From the NCBI RefSeq assembly GCF_002848135.1, contig NZ_PKGB01000011.1, positions 1 through 64,000 on the forward strand: a stretch of DNA of 64,000 bases, in the 5' to 3' direction. This DNA is from Hydrogenovibrio sp. SC-1. Lineage in GTDB: Bacteria; Pseudomonadota; Gammaproteobacteria; Thiomicrospirales; Thiomicrospiraceae. The translations under genes and the position numbers were made by a program. The notes below the pieces were generated by a model, which did no database searches, was not told the origin of the DNA, and saw nothing but the letters and a program-made list of their open reading frames with translations. Positions 7,524 to 16,114 of this stretch are shown here, piece after piece (the first letter of the stretch is position 1; the number at the start of each line of letters is the position of its first letter).

Positions 7524-8909
7524 ATGTTAATTGCAACCAATCCTTATAATGGTGAAGAAATTCATCGTTATCCCCCTCTTGATGAATCGCAATTGTCAGC
7601 TGCGATTGACCGTTCAATAACGGCTCTTAATCAATGGAAACACACTGATTTCGATACTCGTTCTAAGTTGTTGAAAGGGATCGCAAAGCGGATGCGTAAT
7701 GATAAAGCACATCTGGCACAATTAATGACGATTGAGATGGGTAAACCCATTACCGAATCTTATGGTGAAGTTGAAAAGGCGGCTTGGTGTGCTGAGCATT
7801 ATGCCGACCATGGTGCCGATTATTTGCAATCGATCAAACTGCCTTCAGATGCAACGAACAGTTATGTTCAACATCTGCCTCTCGGCACAATCTTGGGTAT
7901 ATTGCCTTGGAATGCCCCTTTTTGGTTGGCATTTCGTTTTTGTGCGCCCGCGATTATGGCTGGTAATACTTGTTTAATGAAGCATGATGAACATGTGCCT
8001 GCTTGTGCCGAAGCGATTGCTGAACTTTTTACTCAGGAATGTGCATCTCAAGGGTTACCACAAGGTATTATGCAGAATTTACCGATTCACCGCGAACAAG
8101 TCGAACAGGTGATAAGGCATCCTGCTGTAAAAGCGGTTTCTTTGACGGGGTCTAGTCGTGCGGGCAGTCAGGTGGCTTCTTTGGCGGCATCGTTAATTAA
8201 GCCAGCGGTGATGGAACTCGGTGGTTCTGACCCCAGTATCGTGCTTGCCGATGCGGATATTGATCAGGCGGTTGAAGTCTTAGCCTTGTCTTGAATTATT
8301 AATGCGGGTCAGTCTTGTATCGCAGCGAAACGTTTAATTGTGGAGGAAGCGGTTTATGACGAATTTGTCGAAAAACTCCATAAACGATTGGCGACATTAA
8401 AGATGGGCGACCCATCCGAACCGGAAACACAAGTCGGTCCGATTGCACGTCCCGATTTACGAGACGCCTTGCATCGTCAAGTGACAGTGACCGTTGAACA
8501 GGGCGGAAAATGCCTCTTGGGCGGTGAAATGCCTGAAGGTCCTGGTTATTTTTATCCAGTAACGTTATTGGTCGATGTGACAAACGACATGCAGGCCTCC
8601 TGTGAGGAAACCTTTGGTCCTATTGCGGTGGTGATGAAAGCAGCATCTGAACGTGAGGCACTGCAAATTGCCAATGATACGCCTTATGGGTTAGCGGCCT
8701 CTATTTGGAGTGCGGATACCGAAAAAGCCATTAAACTGGCCTCCACGATTGAAGCGGGTCAGGTGGCGATTAATGGCATCGTTAAAACAGACCCAAGATT
8801 GCCGAGTGGGGGAATAAAACAATCTGGCTATGGTCGAGAGCTGGGACCTCACGGCATTATGGAGTTCGTCAATATTCAGCAAGTCTGGGTGGGTCCAAAA
8901 GTCGATTAA
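7524..8909 (+). pseudogene. doeC: Aldehyde dehydrogenase (DoeC/Sad-like) split by an in-frame TGA
   Basis: One reading frame of 461 codons of the NAD-dependent succinate- or aspartate-semialdehyde dehydrogenase family, broken by a TGA at 8292-8294 (codon 257). Before it: NPYNGEEIHRYP, LGTILGILPWNAPFW, TGSSRAGSQVAS and the catalytic-glutamate motif ELGGSDPSIVL. After it, in the same frame: INAGQSC with the catalytic cysteine at 8316-8318, then ETFGPIAVV and GIKQSGYGREL. Relatives such as E. coli Sad have Arg at the stop position, so a single CGA to TGA change explains it. With no other damage, the loss is recent, the codon is read through, or the base is an error. It would finish ectoine breakdown by making aspartate. 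Confidence 0.8.
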
Positions 8910-8913
8910 AGTG

Positions 8914-8956
8914 TTGAGTATTTTCTACTCAATAAAAACCGCTCTGATTGAGCGGT
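8914..8956. terminator. Two hairpins between doeC and umuD
   Basis: TTGAGTA (8914-8920) pairs with TACTCAA (8926-8932), and ACCGCTC (8938-8944) pairs with GAGCGGT (8950-8956). Read on the minus strand, the second stem is followed by TTTTTATT, a good rho-independent terminator for umuD. On the plus strand its tail, CGTTGTTTG, is weak. Confidence 0.7.
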
Positions 8957-8986
8957 CGTTGTTTGTGCTGTTCGTGCGACTTTAGG

Positions 8987-9625
8987 TTAAAACTCTCGAA
9001 TGGTTGAGGTGACTACGCCCCAGATGGTGATGTCGGTCTCTTCTTTAATTTCAATTGGTGGATAGTCATCATTTTCGGGCAGTAACCAATTGGCTGTCGG
9101 AGTCATCGACAGGCGCTTAACCGTGAGTTCACCATCAATCGCGGCAATCACAATCTTGCCGCTTACCGGTTTAATACTTTTATCGACCAGTAATAAATCG
9201 CCGTCTAAAATACCGACATTTTTCATAGAGTCGCCCTCCACGCGCAAAATAAACGTGGTTTCTGGGTGATGAATCAACCGCTCATTTAAGTTTAAACGCG
9301 CTTCAATATAATCATCAGCAGGGCTGGGAAAACCAGCAACGACCTTGTGCCCATAGAGCGGAATATCCGCATACGAGGGTGTTTGGGTGGTGTCTGGTAG
9401 AAACAAGGTGACGGATGTGTTGTGGTGTGTTTTGAGTGCAGTTTCTGTTGCGTGTTGTGTAGGTTGGTTTGTCAGCCAATTTTTAATAACCGATACCTTA
9501 GAAGCAGGGACACGCATCACTTGGGTGGGTTCGCCATAAAGACCACTGCCTTTTTTTCGACCCGCGCCTTTTCGTAATCCGCCATGTGCAGGCCTGGTTG
9601 TTTTAGAGGCTTCTTTTTGGCTCAT
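8987..9625 (-). CDS. umuD: UmuD-like S24 autoprotease with extended N-terminus
   Basis: 212 residues. The second half matches UmuD: an Ala97-Gly98 cleavage site in VVAGFPSPADDY, Ser133 in EGDSMKN and Lys170 in ELTVKRL form the Ser-Lys self-cleavage centre triggered by RecA filaments. About 70 extra N-terminal residues, including KGAGRKKGSGLYGEP, precede the usual UmuD start and are strongly basic. After cleavage it should activate the translesion polymerase encoded divergently 71 bp away. I start at the ATG at 9625. The frame runs on to 9886 but that part overlaps umuC. No strong ribosome site is seen. A copy of the CCAGGCCTGG family lies in the N-terminal coding region. Confidence 0.85.
   Translation of the reverse strand: MSQKEASKTTRPAHGGLRKGAGRKKGSGLYGEPTQVMRVPASKVSVIKNWLTNQPTQHATETALKTHHNTSVTLFLPDTTQTPSYADIPLYGHKVVAGFPSPADDYIEARLNLNERLIHHPETTFILRVEGDSMKNVGILDGDLLLVDKSIKPVSGKIVIAAIDGELTVKRLSMTPTANWLLPENDDYPPIEIKEETDITIWGVVTSTIREF
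9588..9597. repeat. CCAGGCCTGG family, one mismatch (in umuD)
   Basis: Reads GCAGGCCTGG, followed by TTGTTTTAG. In umuD it lies in the third frame (ACC AGG CCT GCA, Thr-Arg-Pro-Ala), the only coding copy in that frame. Confidence 0.7.
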
Positions 9626-9648
9626 ATAGTGTCTCGTCTTCTGTGTGG

Positions 9649-9668
9649 AATGGTATGATAATGCCATT
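9649..9668. promoter_or_regulatory. Imperfect 20-bp palindrome between umuD and umuC
   Basis: AATGGTATGA joined to TAATGCCATT matches its own complement at 8 of 10 positions per half. It is centred in the 71-bp divergent gap and could serve both genes. It does not match the enterobacterial SOS box (CTGT-N8-ACAG), so any LexA role is a guess. Confidence 0.4.
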
Positions 9669-9696
9669 ATTGTAACAGTTTTCAAGTGGGGTTTGA

Positions 9697-11061
9697 ATGT
9701 CGTCTGGTTCTCATCTTTTTGCTTTGGTTGATGGCAATTCATTTTATGCCTCCTGTGAAATTGCGTTTCAACCGAAACTGGCGAGACGTCCAGTGGTGGT
9801 GTTATCGAATAATGACGGCTGTATTGTCGCCGCCAATGCCGTCGCCAAGTCCTTAGGCGAACAGTGGATGCGACAGCGCGGCTCACTGGGGTCGGGCGGT
9901 TATCGTTCGGCCGTGCCGACCAATATGATGTTTCAGCCGTATTTTAAAATTAAACCCTTATTAGATCGTTATCAGGCGGCGGTCTTTAGCTCAAACTATG
10001 AACTCTATGCCGATATGTCGAGTCGTATGCACCGTCTTGTCGGGCATTTTGCGCCTCGTCAAGAAATCTATTCGATTGATGAAAGTTTTTTAGACTTGTC
10101 CGGTCTGTCACATTTGGATTTAACCGATTATGGGCTGCAAATTAAACAGACGGTACAGCAGGGCATTGGCATTCCCGTGGCAGTTGGTATCGCTCAAACC
10201 AAAACCTTAGCCAAACTGGCCAATCATCTAGCGAAAAAACAATTAAGCCAGCAAGGGGTTTTCGATCTGACGCAATTTAAAGATGAAACGTTAAACGCGC
10301 TTTTAGCTCAAGTGGGCGTCGAAAAAATTTGGGGCATTGGTCGGCAGTTGTCCAAGCAGTTAAAGCAAGATCATATTCAGACGGTGTATGATTTAAAAAT
10401 AGCCAATTCTAAGCGTATTCGTAAGCGTTATGGTGTGGTGGTTGAGCGTACTTTAAGAGAGCTGAATGGTGAGTCTTGTTTAGCCTTGGAGTCGGTGCGA
10501 GCGAATAAGCAGCAAATAATCTGTTCACGATCTTTTGGCATTGCAGTACAGTCTTATCAAGAGATGGAGTCGGCCGTGGTTAATTATGTTTGCCGTGCGG
10601 CAGAAAAATTACGTCAACAGCAATCGGTGTGTAATTTTGTGACGGTTTGGGTGACCACTAATCCATTTGACGATAAACGCCCAGTGTATCGTAACCAGCA
10701 AACCATCGGCTTGATTTACCCATCGGATAACAGTAGCTTGCTGACGAAATTGGTTAAGCGAGCGTTAAAGCAAATTTGGGTGCCAGGGTTGAGCTACCAA
10801 AAAGCGGGGGTCATTTTGTCAGAAATTGCCACTAAAGGGGCTTTGCAAGAGGATATTTTTGCACCGAATCCGACCTATTCGGGCAACCCCAAACAAGCTA
10901 AGTTAATGGCACTGATGGATCAATTGAATTTAACATCCGGTAAAAATACGCTGTTTTTAGCGGCTGCAGGTATGCCTGATAAACAAGGTTGGCAAATGAA
11001 ACGAGATTTAATGTCGCCGCGTTATACCACTTGTTGGGATGAATTGTTGACGGTACGTTGA
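9697..11061 (+). CDS. umuC: UmuC-like translesion DNA polymerase (Y family)
   Basis: 454 residues. Y-family active-site motifs are visible: FALVDGNSFYASCE near the start and SIDESFLDLSG at about 126-136. The C-terminus has the UmuC ending MKRDLMSPRYTTCWDEL. Compared with typical UmuC there is an extra stretch of roughly 20 residues after AKSLGEQW (RQRGSLGSGGYRSAVPTN) before the usual FKIKPLL. With cleaved UmuD it should form error-prone Pol V at stalled forks. GGGG lies 5 bp before the ATG. The divergent arrangement with umuD is unusual, because most genomes have a umuDC operon. Confidence 0.9.
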   Translation: MSSGSHLFALVDGNSFYASCEIAFQPKLARRPVVVLSNNDGCIVAANAVAKSLGEQWMRQRGSLGSGGYRSAVPTNMMFQPYFKIKPLLDRYQAAVFSSNYELYADMSSRMHRLVGHFAPRQEIYSIDESFLDLSGLSHLDLTDYGLQIKQTVQQGIGIPVAVGIAQTKTLAKLANHLAKKQLSQQGVFDLTQFKDETLNALLAQVGVEKIWGIGRQLSKQLKQDHIQTVYDLKIANSKRIRKRYGVVVERTLRELNGESCLALESVRANKQQIICSRSFGIAVQSYQEMESAVVNYVCRAAEKLRQQQSVCNFVTVWVTTNPFDDKRPVYRNQQTIGLIYPSDNSSLLTKLVKRALKQIWVPGLSYQKAGVILSEIATKGALQEDIFAPNPTYSGNPKQAKLMALMDQLNLTSGKNTLFLAAAGMPDKQGWQMKRDLMSPRYTTCWDELLTVR

Positions 11062-11093
11062 TCCGTTAAAGGTCAAAATCGGTAAAAAAACAA

Positions 11094-11103
11094 CCAGGCC
11101 TGG
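11094..11103. repeat. CCAGGCCTGG palindrome (umuC/recJ convergent gap)
   Basis: Exact copy, left flank AAAAAAACAA, right flank GCATTTT. It fills most of the 47-bp gap between convergent gene ends, where it could also form a short stem with T-tracts. Confidence 0.9.
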
Positions 11104-11108
11104 GCATT

Positions 11109-12908
11109 TTAATGCTTGGTTGGAATTAAATGACTGATCCTGAGTTGAACAGAAGTGCGGCCATGGAAGGTGTTTAGACTGGGTTCATAAACGGCAATAA
11201 TCGTATCATGGGGTTTGACGTTCAATTCAGTCTTGGTATCGGGTCGGGCATTAAATTGAATGGCGGAAAGCCGACGACGATCTTCAGTCAACAGCTTCAA
11301 GGATAGATGGGTTTGTGTTTGCCCCACCAGTCGCATGTCCAAAATTTTAAAGTGTCCATAAAAAACGGGTTTAGGCCATTCTCTGCCATAAGGTTCCAAA
11401 CTGTTGAGTTGCTGAATCAGCTCGGGGGTCAGGTCTTGGCCTGCTAATTGACCATCGGTTTCAATGTGTGGTTGAGGGACTTGGCCTTGTAATTGTTCGG
11501 TAATGGCCGTTTCAAATAAGTCGGAGAAATCTTCAAATTTATCGAGTGGGATCATACAGCCCGCCGCACCTTTGTGGCCGCCCATTGAACGGAATAGCGA
11601 ACTATCTTGATCCGACATCCATTGAAAAGCTTCACGTAAATCAATATTGGAAACAATACCACGTGCACTACCGGCCAACAATCCACCTTCAAGTTCGGTC
11701 ATGGCGATGGTTGGCCGACTATAGTGTTCACCAATACGAGATGCAATAATGCCTTGAATACCTGCATTCCCCGTCATTTTGATGCAAAGAGTGTATTTTT
11801 GGTCATGGAAAATGGATTCGGCATAAGCTTGCGCTTGTTCCAACATGACTTGTTGTTGCTCGCGTCGGTTGAGGTTGTCTTTTTCTAATTGATCTAAATG
11901 ATGTTGGGCCTCTCGGAAGTCGCTGGCATTTAGAAAATGAAAGGCTGAGGTAACATCACTAACTCGACTAGCGGCATTGATACGGGTCGCCACTTGAAAA
12001 GCAAGATAGTCGGCGGTAAACGGTTGGCCTTGGTTGTTATTGAGCTGACTCATGGCTTGCCAAGCAGGGTGTTTGCGTTGATTAATAATTGCTAGGCCGG
12101 CTTGAACAATGGCGCGGTTATTAACGCTTTTTAAACTGACACTATCGGCCACGGTGCCCAGGGCAATATTTTGTGCCAAGTCTTTTAAAGAAGGGGTCTC
12201 TTTTGGAATCGCTTTTCGCTCAATCAGTTCAGTGCGAGTTTGGCTCATGACCAAGAAAATAACAAAACAGCCAGCAACGGTTTTATCATAGTCACAGCCT
12301 GCTTGTTGTGGATTCACTGTGCAAGCAGCACTTTTTGGGGGGCCTTCCATTGCCATTTGGTGGTGGTCTGTGACACAGACTTTAATGCCGTGTTTAGCCA
12401 GTTGTGCAATTCTAGGCTCATCACTGGAACCCTGGTCAGCGGAAATCACCAAGTCAATAGGATCTGTCAGCGTCAACATTCGCTGTACCATTTCGTCGGT
12501 AATGCCATAGCCTTCTTTACGTTCACCGATTAAATGTTCAATGCGCTCGGGAGCAACACCAAAATAATTGACTAATGCCTGTGTTGCCACCCAGGCTGAG
12601 GTGACCCCATCGGTATCATAATCGGTTGCCAAAATAATTTTGCCATTAGACTGAACGGCATCGGCAATGAGTTTTGCAGCCTGTTTGGCATTTTTGAGCT
12701 CGTTTGGCGATTGGATATATTGCAGTTTTGGAAAGACGATTTTTTGTACTGCATCGGCCATGTTATCATGGGCTAACTCTTCAGCATGGATGCGACTGGC
12801 AACTAAATTTGCTTGTAGAGGCGTCAACCCCAGCGAGAGGGCAGCTTGATAGACCTTTTGGCAGGCGGGTCTTTCGGTGATGAGGCTCGATGAATCGGAA
12901 TTTAACAT
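11109..12908 (-). CDS. recJ: Single-strand-specific 5'-3' exonuclease RecJ
   Basis: 599 residues of the DHH phosphoesterase superfamily: DYDTDG at 96-101 (motif I), SADQGSS at about 156-162, the DHH triad at 181-183 (VTDHHQ), a DHHA1 domain with SMGGHKGAAGCMIP, and a C-terminal OB-type domain. RecJ degrades single-stranded DNA 5' to 3' in RecFOR recombination and mismatch repair. The ATG at 12908 lacks a clear ribosome site, and the region upstream is shared with the divergent esterase gene (15-bp gap). The true start could lie slightly further in. It converges on umuC. Confidence 0.9.
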   Translation of the reverse strand: MLNSDSSSLITERPACQKVYQAALSLGLTPLQANLVASRIHAEELAHDNMADAVQKIVFPKLQYIQSPNELKNAKQAAKLIADAVQSNGKIILATDYDTDGVTSAWVATQALVNYFGVAPERIEHLIGERKEGYGITDEMVQRMLTLTDPIDLVISADQGSSDEPRIAQLAKHGIKVCVTDHHQMAMEGPPKSAACTVNPQQAGCDYDKTVAGCFVIFLVMSQTRTELIERKAIPKETPSLKDLAQNIALGTVADSVSLKSVNNRAIVQAGLAIINQRKHPAWQAMSQLNNNQGQPFTADYLAFQVATRINAASRVSDVTSAFHFLNASDFREAQHHLDQLEKDNLNRREQQQVMLEQAQAYAESIFHDQKYTLCIKMTGNAGIQGIIASRIGEHYSRPTIAMTELEGGLLAGSARGIVSNIDLREAFQWMSDQDSSLFRSMGGHKGAAGCMIPLDKFEDFSDLFETAITEQLQGQVPQPHIETDGQLAGQDLTPELIQQLNSLEPYGREWPKPVFYGHFKILDMRLVGQTQTHLSLKLLTEDRRRLSAIQFNARPDTKTELNVKPHDTIIAVYEPSLNTFHGRTSVQLRISHLIPTKH

Positions 12909-12923
12909 AAGGTGAATTTTATC

Positions 12924-13517
12924 ATGATTCTCTATTTACATGGATTTTTAAGCTCTGGAAATAGTTTTAAAGGTCAATGGATGAAAGCGGAATTTGCCGC
13001 TTTAGGTATCGACGTGTTGACGCCAACCTATCCGATTAGTGATCCTGAACAAACTGCAGCAGCCATTGATGCTGAAATTCATGCCGCAGGCCTGGCTAAA
13101 AAAAAGGCAGCTCCCTGGTGTATTATGGGCTCTTCTATGGGCGGTTTTTGGGGGCACTATTTTGCCCAAAAATATCGAGTGCCTTTGGTGATGATTAATC
13201 CTGTCTTAAATCCAACGGACACCTTGTCTCCTTATCTAGGAACCCATGCCAATCCGGCAACAGCGGAAGTTTTTCAATTAACACATGCGTATTTAAAGTC
13301 GCTGAAACAGTTCGCTTGTCAACCCGATGAATCACTAAAAACACTGGTTTTGCTGGATGAGGGCGATGAAGTCATTCCCTATCAGTCAGCGAAACTTGCA
13401 TTTGAGAAAATTGCGACAGTGAAGGTGTTTAAAGGTGGAGATCACGCTTTTCAACACTTGGAAGATGCTTGGGTAGAGGTTGAGTCGTTTGTGCGGAAAG
13501 CTGGGATTACCGAATAA
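12924..13517 (+). CDS. yqiA: YqiA-family alpha/beta-hydrolase esterase
   Basis: 197 residues with an alpha/beta-hydrolase fold. LYLHGFLSSGNSFK at the N-terminus, the nucleophile elbow GSSMGG (about residue 68), the acid in LLDEGDEV and the catalytic histidine in GGDHAFQHLED match E. coli YqiA in order and spacing. YqiA is a small esterase of uncertain physiological substrate. AAGGTG at 12909-12914 lies 9 bp before the ATG at 12924, favouring it over the in-frame GTG at 12912. It is divergent from recJ. Confidence 0.85.
   Translation: MILYLHGFLSSGNSFKGQWMKAEFAALGIDVLTPTYPISDPEQTAAAIDAEIHAAGLAKKKAAPWCIMGSSMGGFWGHYFAQKYRVPLVMINPVLNPTDTLSPYLGTHANPATAEVFQLTHAYLKSLKQFACQPDESLKTLVLLDEGDEVIPYQSAKLAFEKIATVKVFKGGDHAFQHLEDAWVEVESFVRKAGITE
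13086..13095. repeat. CCAGGCCTGG family, one mismatch (in yqiA)
   Basis: Reads GCAGGCCTGG. In frame it encodes Ala-Gly-Leu, the same frame as the Pro-Gly-Leu copies. Confidence 0.7.
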
Positions 13518-13535
13518 AATTAGGCGAAATGCTTC

Positions 13536-13757
13536 CTAAGCCATAATATCAATTAAAGAGCCAATCATTTCATCATGGGCTTTAACGGCTTTAGCTGAGG
13601 CTTCCACTTGAAGCGTCTGTTTGGGTAGCTCTAGCAGCGCTTGTGTTTTATCTGTTTGATTCGGGTTTGCCAGTTGCTGGCTAGCGGCATCTAAACGGTT
13701 AAACCCTTCCTGTATCCCTTTATAGCCATTAATAGCTGCTGAATTGGATATTTGCAT
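13536..13757 (-). CDS. Small protein resembling the flagellar rod/hook C-terminus
   Basis: 73 residues. The N-terminus (ISNSAAINGYKGIQEGFNRLDAASQQLAN) and C-terminus (LQVEASAKAVKAHDEMIGSLIDI) resemble the paired terminal helices of flagellar rod and hook proteins (FlgE/F/G type) with the central part missing. Similar short proteins are common in marine gammaproteobacteria. Their function is not established, and no flagellar genes are nearby. CAGG precedes the ATG. Confidence 0.65.
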   Translation of the reverse strand: MQISNSAAINGYKGIQEGFNRLDAASQQLANPNQTDKTQALLELPKQTLQVEASAKAVKAHDEMIGSLIDIMA

Positions 13758-13796
13758 AACTGACCTGCTTTAATGTGTGTTTAACCGATAACCGTT

Positions 13797-14372
13797 CTAC
13801 TGAAGTGAGACCCAATAAGGATTGCGTTGATTAACAATGTATTGCACATAGATATTACCAAACGCATCATTATCTTCTCGATCAATTTTAACCATTATTT
13901 TATCATCTTGCCAGATATAAGCAGCATAATTCGGGCTGCCGTTTTGTCCTTTGGTTTGAATAAGGGTGGGTTCGCCAATTTGTTGTTGTATGTCTTTGGC
14001 AATGTCCTGCGTGGTCAGTGCCGTTTTAGATTCGCTAAAGCGATAGGAAACAGGGCGGAAGAGTTGGTAGACTGAAGTGATTTTACCGGCATTGTCGTAA
14101 AAAAACTCAAGATAGTAGCTTTCGGTTGCGCGAGTGACTGCGAAAAATTTATCAACATTACGCTTCCTGACCGAAAAAGCAGCCTGTTTAAAGCCGCCGA
14201 TATTCCATAAGTGGCGACGAACACTATTCAAACTATGTTTAAGCGGGTTAATTCCCATGACGGTCACCTGGTCAATCGGTTTTGGGTCGCTAGCTTGGGT
14301 GGGGGCGATCACACCCCATGATATGAGTAGCCACAACAAGTGGCGATAGAAAAATTTTGTAGAAGACGTCAT
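13797..14372 (-). CDS. Hypothetical exported protein, 191 aa
   Basis: I do not recognise a family. The N-terminus (MTSSTKFFYRHLLWLLISWGVIAPTQA) looks like a signal peptide cleaved after TQA, so the mature protein is probably periplasmic. The rest is a soluble alpha/beta protein with repeated YYLEFFYDNAGKI- and YAAYIWQDDKIMVKI-like strands, suggestive of a small beta-sheet domain. There are no cysteines in the mature part. It sits between the flagellar-like small gene and the kinase/ATPase fusion, all on the minus strand with separate gaps. Confidence 0.6.
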   Translation of the reverse strand: MTSSTKFFYRHLLWLLISWGVIAPTQASDPKPIDQVTVMGINPLKHSLNSVRRHLWNIGGFKQAAFSVRKRNVDKFFAVTRATESYYLEFFYDNAGKITSVYQLFRPVSYRFSESKTALTTQDIAKDIQQQIGEPTLIQTKGQNGSPNYAAYIWQDDKIMVKIDREDNDAFGNIYVQYIVNQRNPYWVSLQ

Positions 14373-14400
14373 AATCGAGATTCAGTGATTGTTATCATAA

Positions 14401-15981
14401 TTAAGTTAACGTCGCATCAAGCCAAACCTTGAGTTGTTTTTCATTTAGGGATTCCATTGGCTGAATCGTCAACACTGCGTCTGAGGGGGTGGGTTCTTCA
14501 AAGTGCTGACATTGCATTTCCATGACCTCTAAAGTGGCATCAGATGGATCTTGATTGGTCCGTTGACGCTGTTTCAGGTTGTGTTGGATTTGGGACAAAT
14601 GATTAAAAGGATAGATAGAAAATAGTTTGAATTCACTTTTGGTTTGTGTTGCAAGTTCATGAAAAGGCAGTTGATGTTCCTTTTTTAGAAAGGTTGCATC
14701 AACAATCACACTATAACCAATGGATAACAATTTTTCAGCGAGTACCAACAATCGTTGGTAGGTTTTTTGGTTCATGTCTGCAGAATAAAGTTGGCGTTTT
14801 TCGTCATCGCCAACACGGTGTAATGGGTCGATACCAAACAATCGTTTTCGTTCAATGTCTGAACTGATAATGATTGCATCTTCATAATTCAATAATTGTT
14901 GCGCATACAGGCTCTTTCCCGATCCGGAAACCCCTTGCATTAGAATGAGTTTGGGTGGCGTCACTTGGTATGCGGTTGCTTCGGCTTGCTGAATATAATG
15001 ACGTGCTAGTAACAGCATGTGAGTCGCCTGTTCAGGGTGTGCTTCCAATTGATGAGCACGAAGCGCACTGATTTTGGCTCGTACCATTGCGCGGTAAACT
15101 TGATAAAACACCATACTCGTCAAGCCGTCATAGTCTCCGGTTGTAGCAAGATATTGATTTAATAGTTGTCTTTTTAACAACGGTTGTTGGCGGTTCTCTA
15201 GGTCGACTAATAAGAAAGCTAAATCATTGATCACATCGATCCAGCGGAACTGTTCGTTAAACTCAATCCCGTCAAAGAGAGTGGGAATGCCATCAAGGAG
15301 AGCAATATTGTCGAGGTGCATATCACCATGGCAGGCCTTGACAAAGCCTGTTTGTCGACGGGCTTCTAAAAATGGAATCAGTGATTTTTGCGTGTAAACT
15401 GTCCATTTGGCCAGTTGATTCAATCGATATTGGTCGTCAGGGTGATTAAAGGTTTTTAATAGGGTTGGAAAGTTGTCCATCATGGGATGCAGCAGGTTAT
15501 CCGGATGACCCCAAGGGAGTGTTTGATCCTCATTCTGACAAATGGGTTGGGCATTTTGATGGAATCGAGCAATATCCGTCGCTAAACGGTGTATTTGCTC
15601 GGTAGACAAGGTTTCATTCTCTAAAATGCGACCCAATACCGCGTTGGGGTCAAATTGAACCATTTGATTGACATAATCGATAAGTTCGCCAACCGGGTTG
15701 AAGCTAAACTGTTCGCCATCAAAATACAAGGGCAAGGTTTTAAGATATAGGTTTGGCGCAGTTCTTTGGTTAAGGGTGATTTCAAGTTCACAATAGCGTT
15801 TGCGAAGAGCCAAGGTGCTGAAATCTAAAAAGCCAAAATCAACGGGTTTTTTGAGTTTATAGGCAAAGTGCCCTGTTAAAAAAATAACAGAAATGTGCGT
15901 TTCGATGGTGGTGATGACTTCAACTGGATGCGGGTAGGTTTCAGGAGAAGTTAATCCATCAATGAGCTTGGATAAGTTCAC
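14401..15981 (-). CDS. Aminoglycoside phosphotransferase-like/P-loop kinase fusion
   Basis: 526 residues in two parts. The first (about 25-300) is an APH-type kinase-like fold with the catalytic loop HGDMHLDN (HGD at 218-220) and a metal aspartate in LFDGIEF (Asp237). The second (about 343-526) is a P-loop ATPase of the zeta-toxin/AAA_33 type with GVSGSGKS at 350-357. This fused family is widespread in proteobacteria with unknown substrate. The name does not imply drug resistance. It lies downstream of dksA on the same strand, separated by a terminator-like hairpin. Confidence 0.8.
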   Translation of the reverse strand: MNLSKLIDGLTSPETYPHPVEVITTIETHISVIFLTGHFAYKLKKPVDFGFLDFSTLALRKRYCELEITLNQRTAPNLYLKTLPLYFDGEQFSFNPVGELIDYVNQMVQFDPNAVLGRILENETLSTEQIHRLATDIARFHQNAQPICQNEDQTLPWGHPDNLLHPMMDNFPTLLKTFNHPDDQYRLNQLAKWTVYTQKSLIPFLEARRQTGFVKACHGDMHLDNIALLDGIPTLFDGIEFNEQFRWIDVINDLAFLLVDLENRQQPLLKRQLLNQYLATTGDYDGLTSMVFYQVYRAMVRAKISALRAHQLEAHPEQATHMLLLARHYIQQAEATAYQVTPPKLILMQGVSGSGKSLYAQQLLNYEDAIIISSDIERKRLFGIDPLHRVGDDEKRQLYSADMNQKTYQRLLVLAEKLLSIGYSVIVDATFLKKEHQLPFHELATQTKSEFKLFSIYPFNHLSQIQHNLKQRQRTNQDPSDATLEVMEMQCQHFEEPTPSDAVLTIQPMESLNEKQLKVWLDATLT

Positions 15982-16055
15982 AAAAAGGATGGTTACCTTT
16001 TGTTGGTTAAAAACGGATTACCAATCAGTCGCAGGTCTGATAGTCGGGAATGAAA

Positions 16056-16078
16056 AGCGCTTATTTTTGATAAGCGCT
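16056..16078 (-). terminator. Terminator of dksA
   Basis: AGCGCTTA (16056-16063) pairs with TAAGCGCT (16071-16078) around a 7-nt loop. On the minus strand it is followed by TTTTC, 37 bp beyond the dksA stop. Confidence 0.7.
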
Positions 16079-16114
16079 AAACAAGGAAGGTTAAATCACC
16101 AATACACAAAGCCG

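Noticed and set aside
8292-8294. TGA as selenocysteine
   Set aside because: The position corresponds to Arg in relatives, the catalytic Cys is encoded separately 8 codons later, and no convincing SECIS stem was seen next to the TGA.
9626-9886. N-terminal extension of the umuD frame to 299 aa
   Set aside because: It would run through the divergent umuC start and has no family similarity. The ATG at 9625 gives a complete UmuD-like protein.
14401-15981. Antibiotic-resistance aminoglycoside kinase
   Set aside because: The fold is APH-like, but the fusion to a P-loop ATPase marks a separate housekeeping family without known drug substrate.
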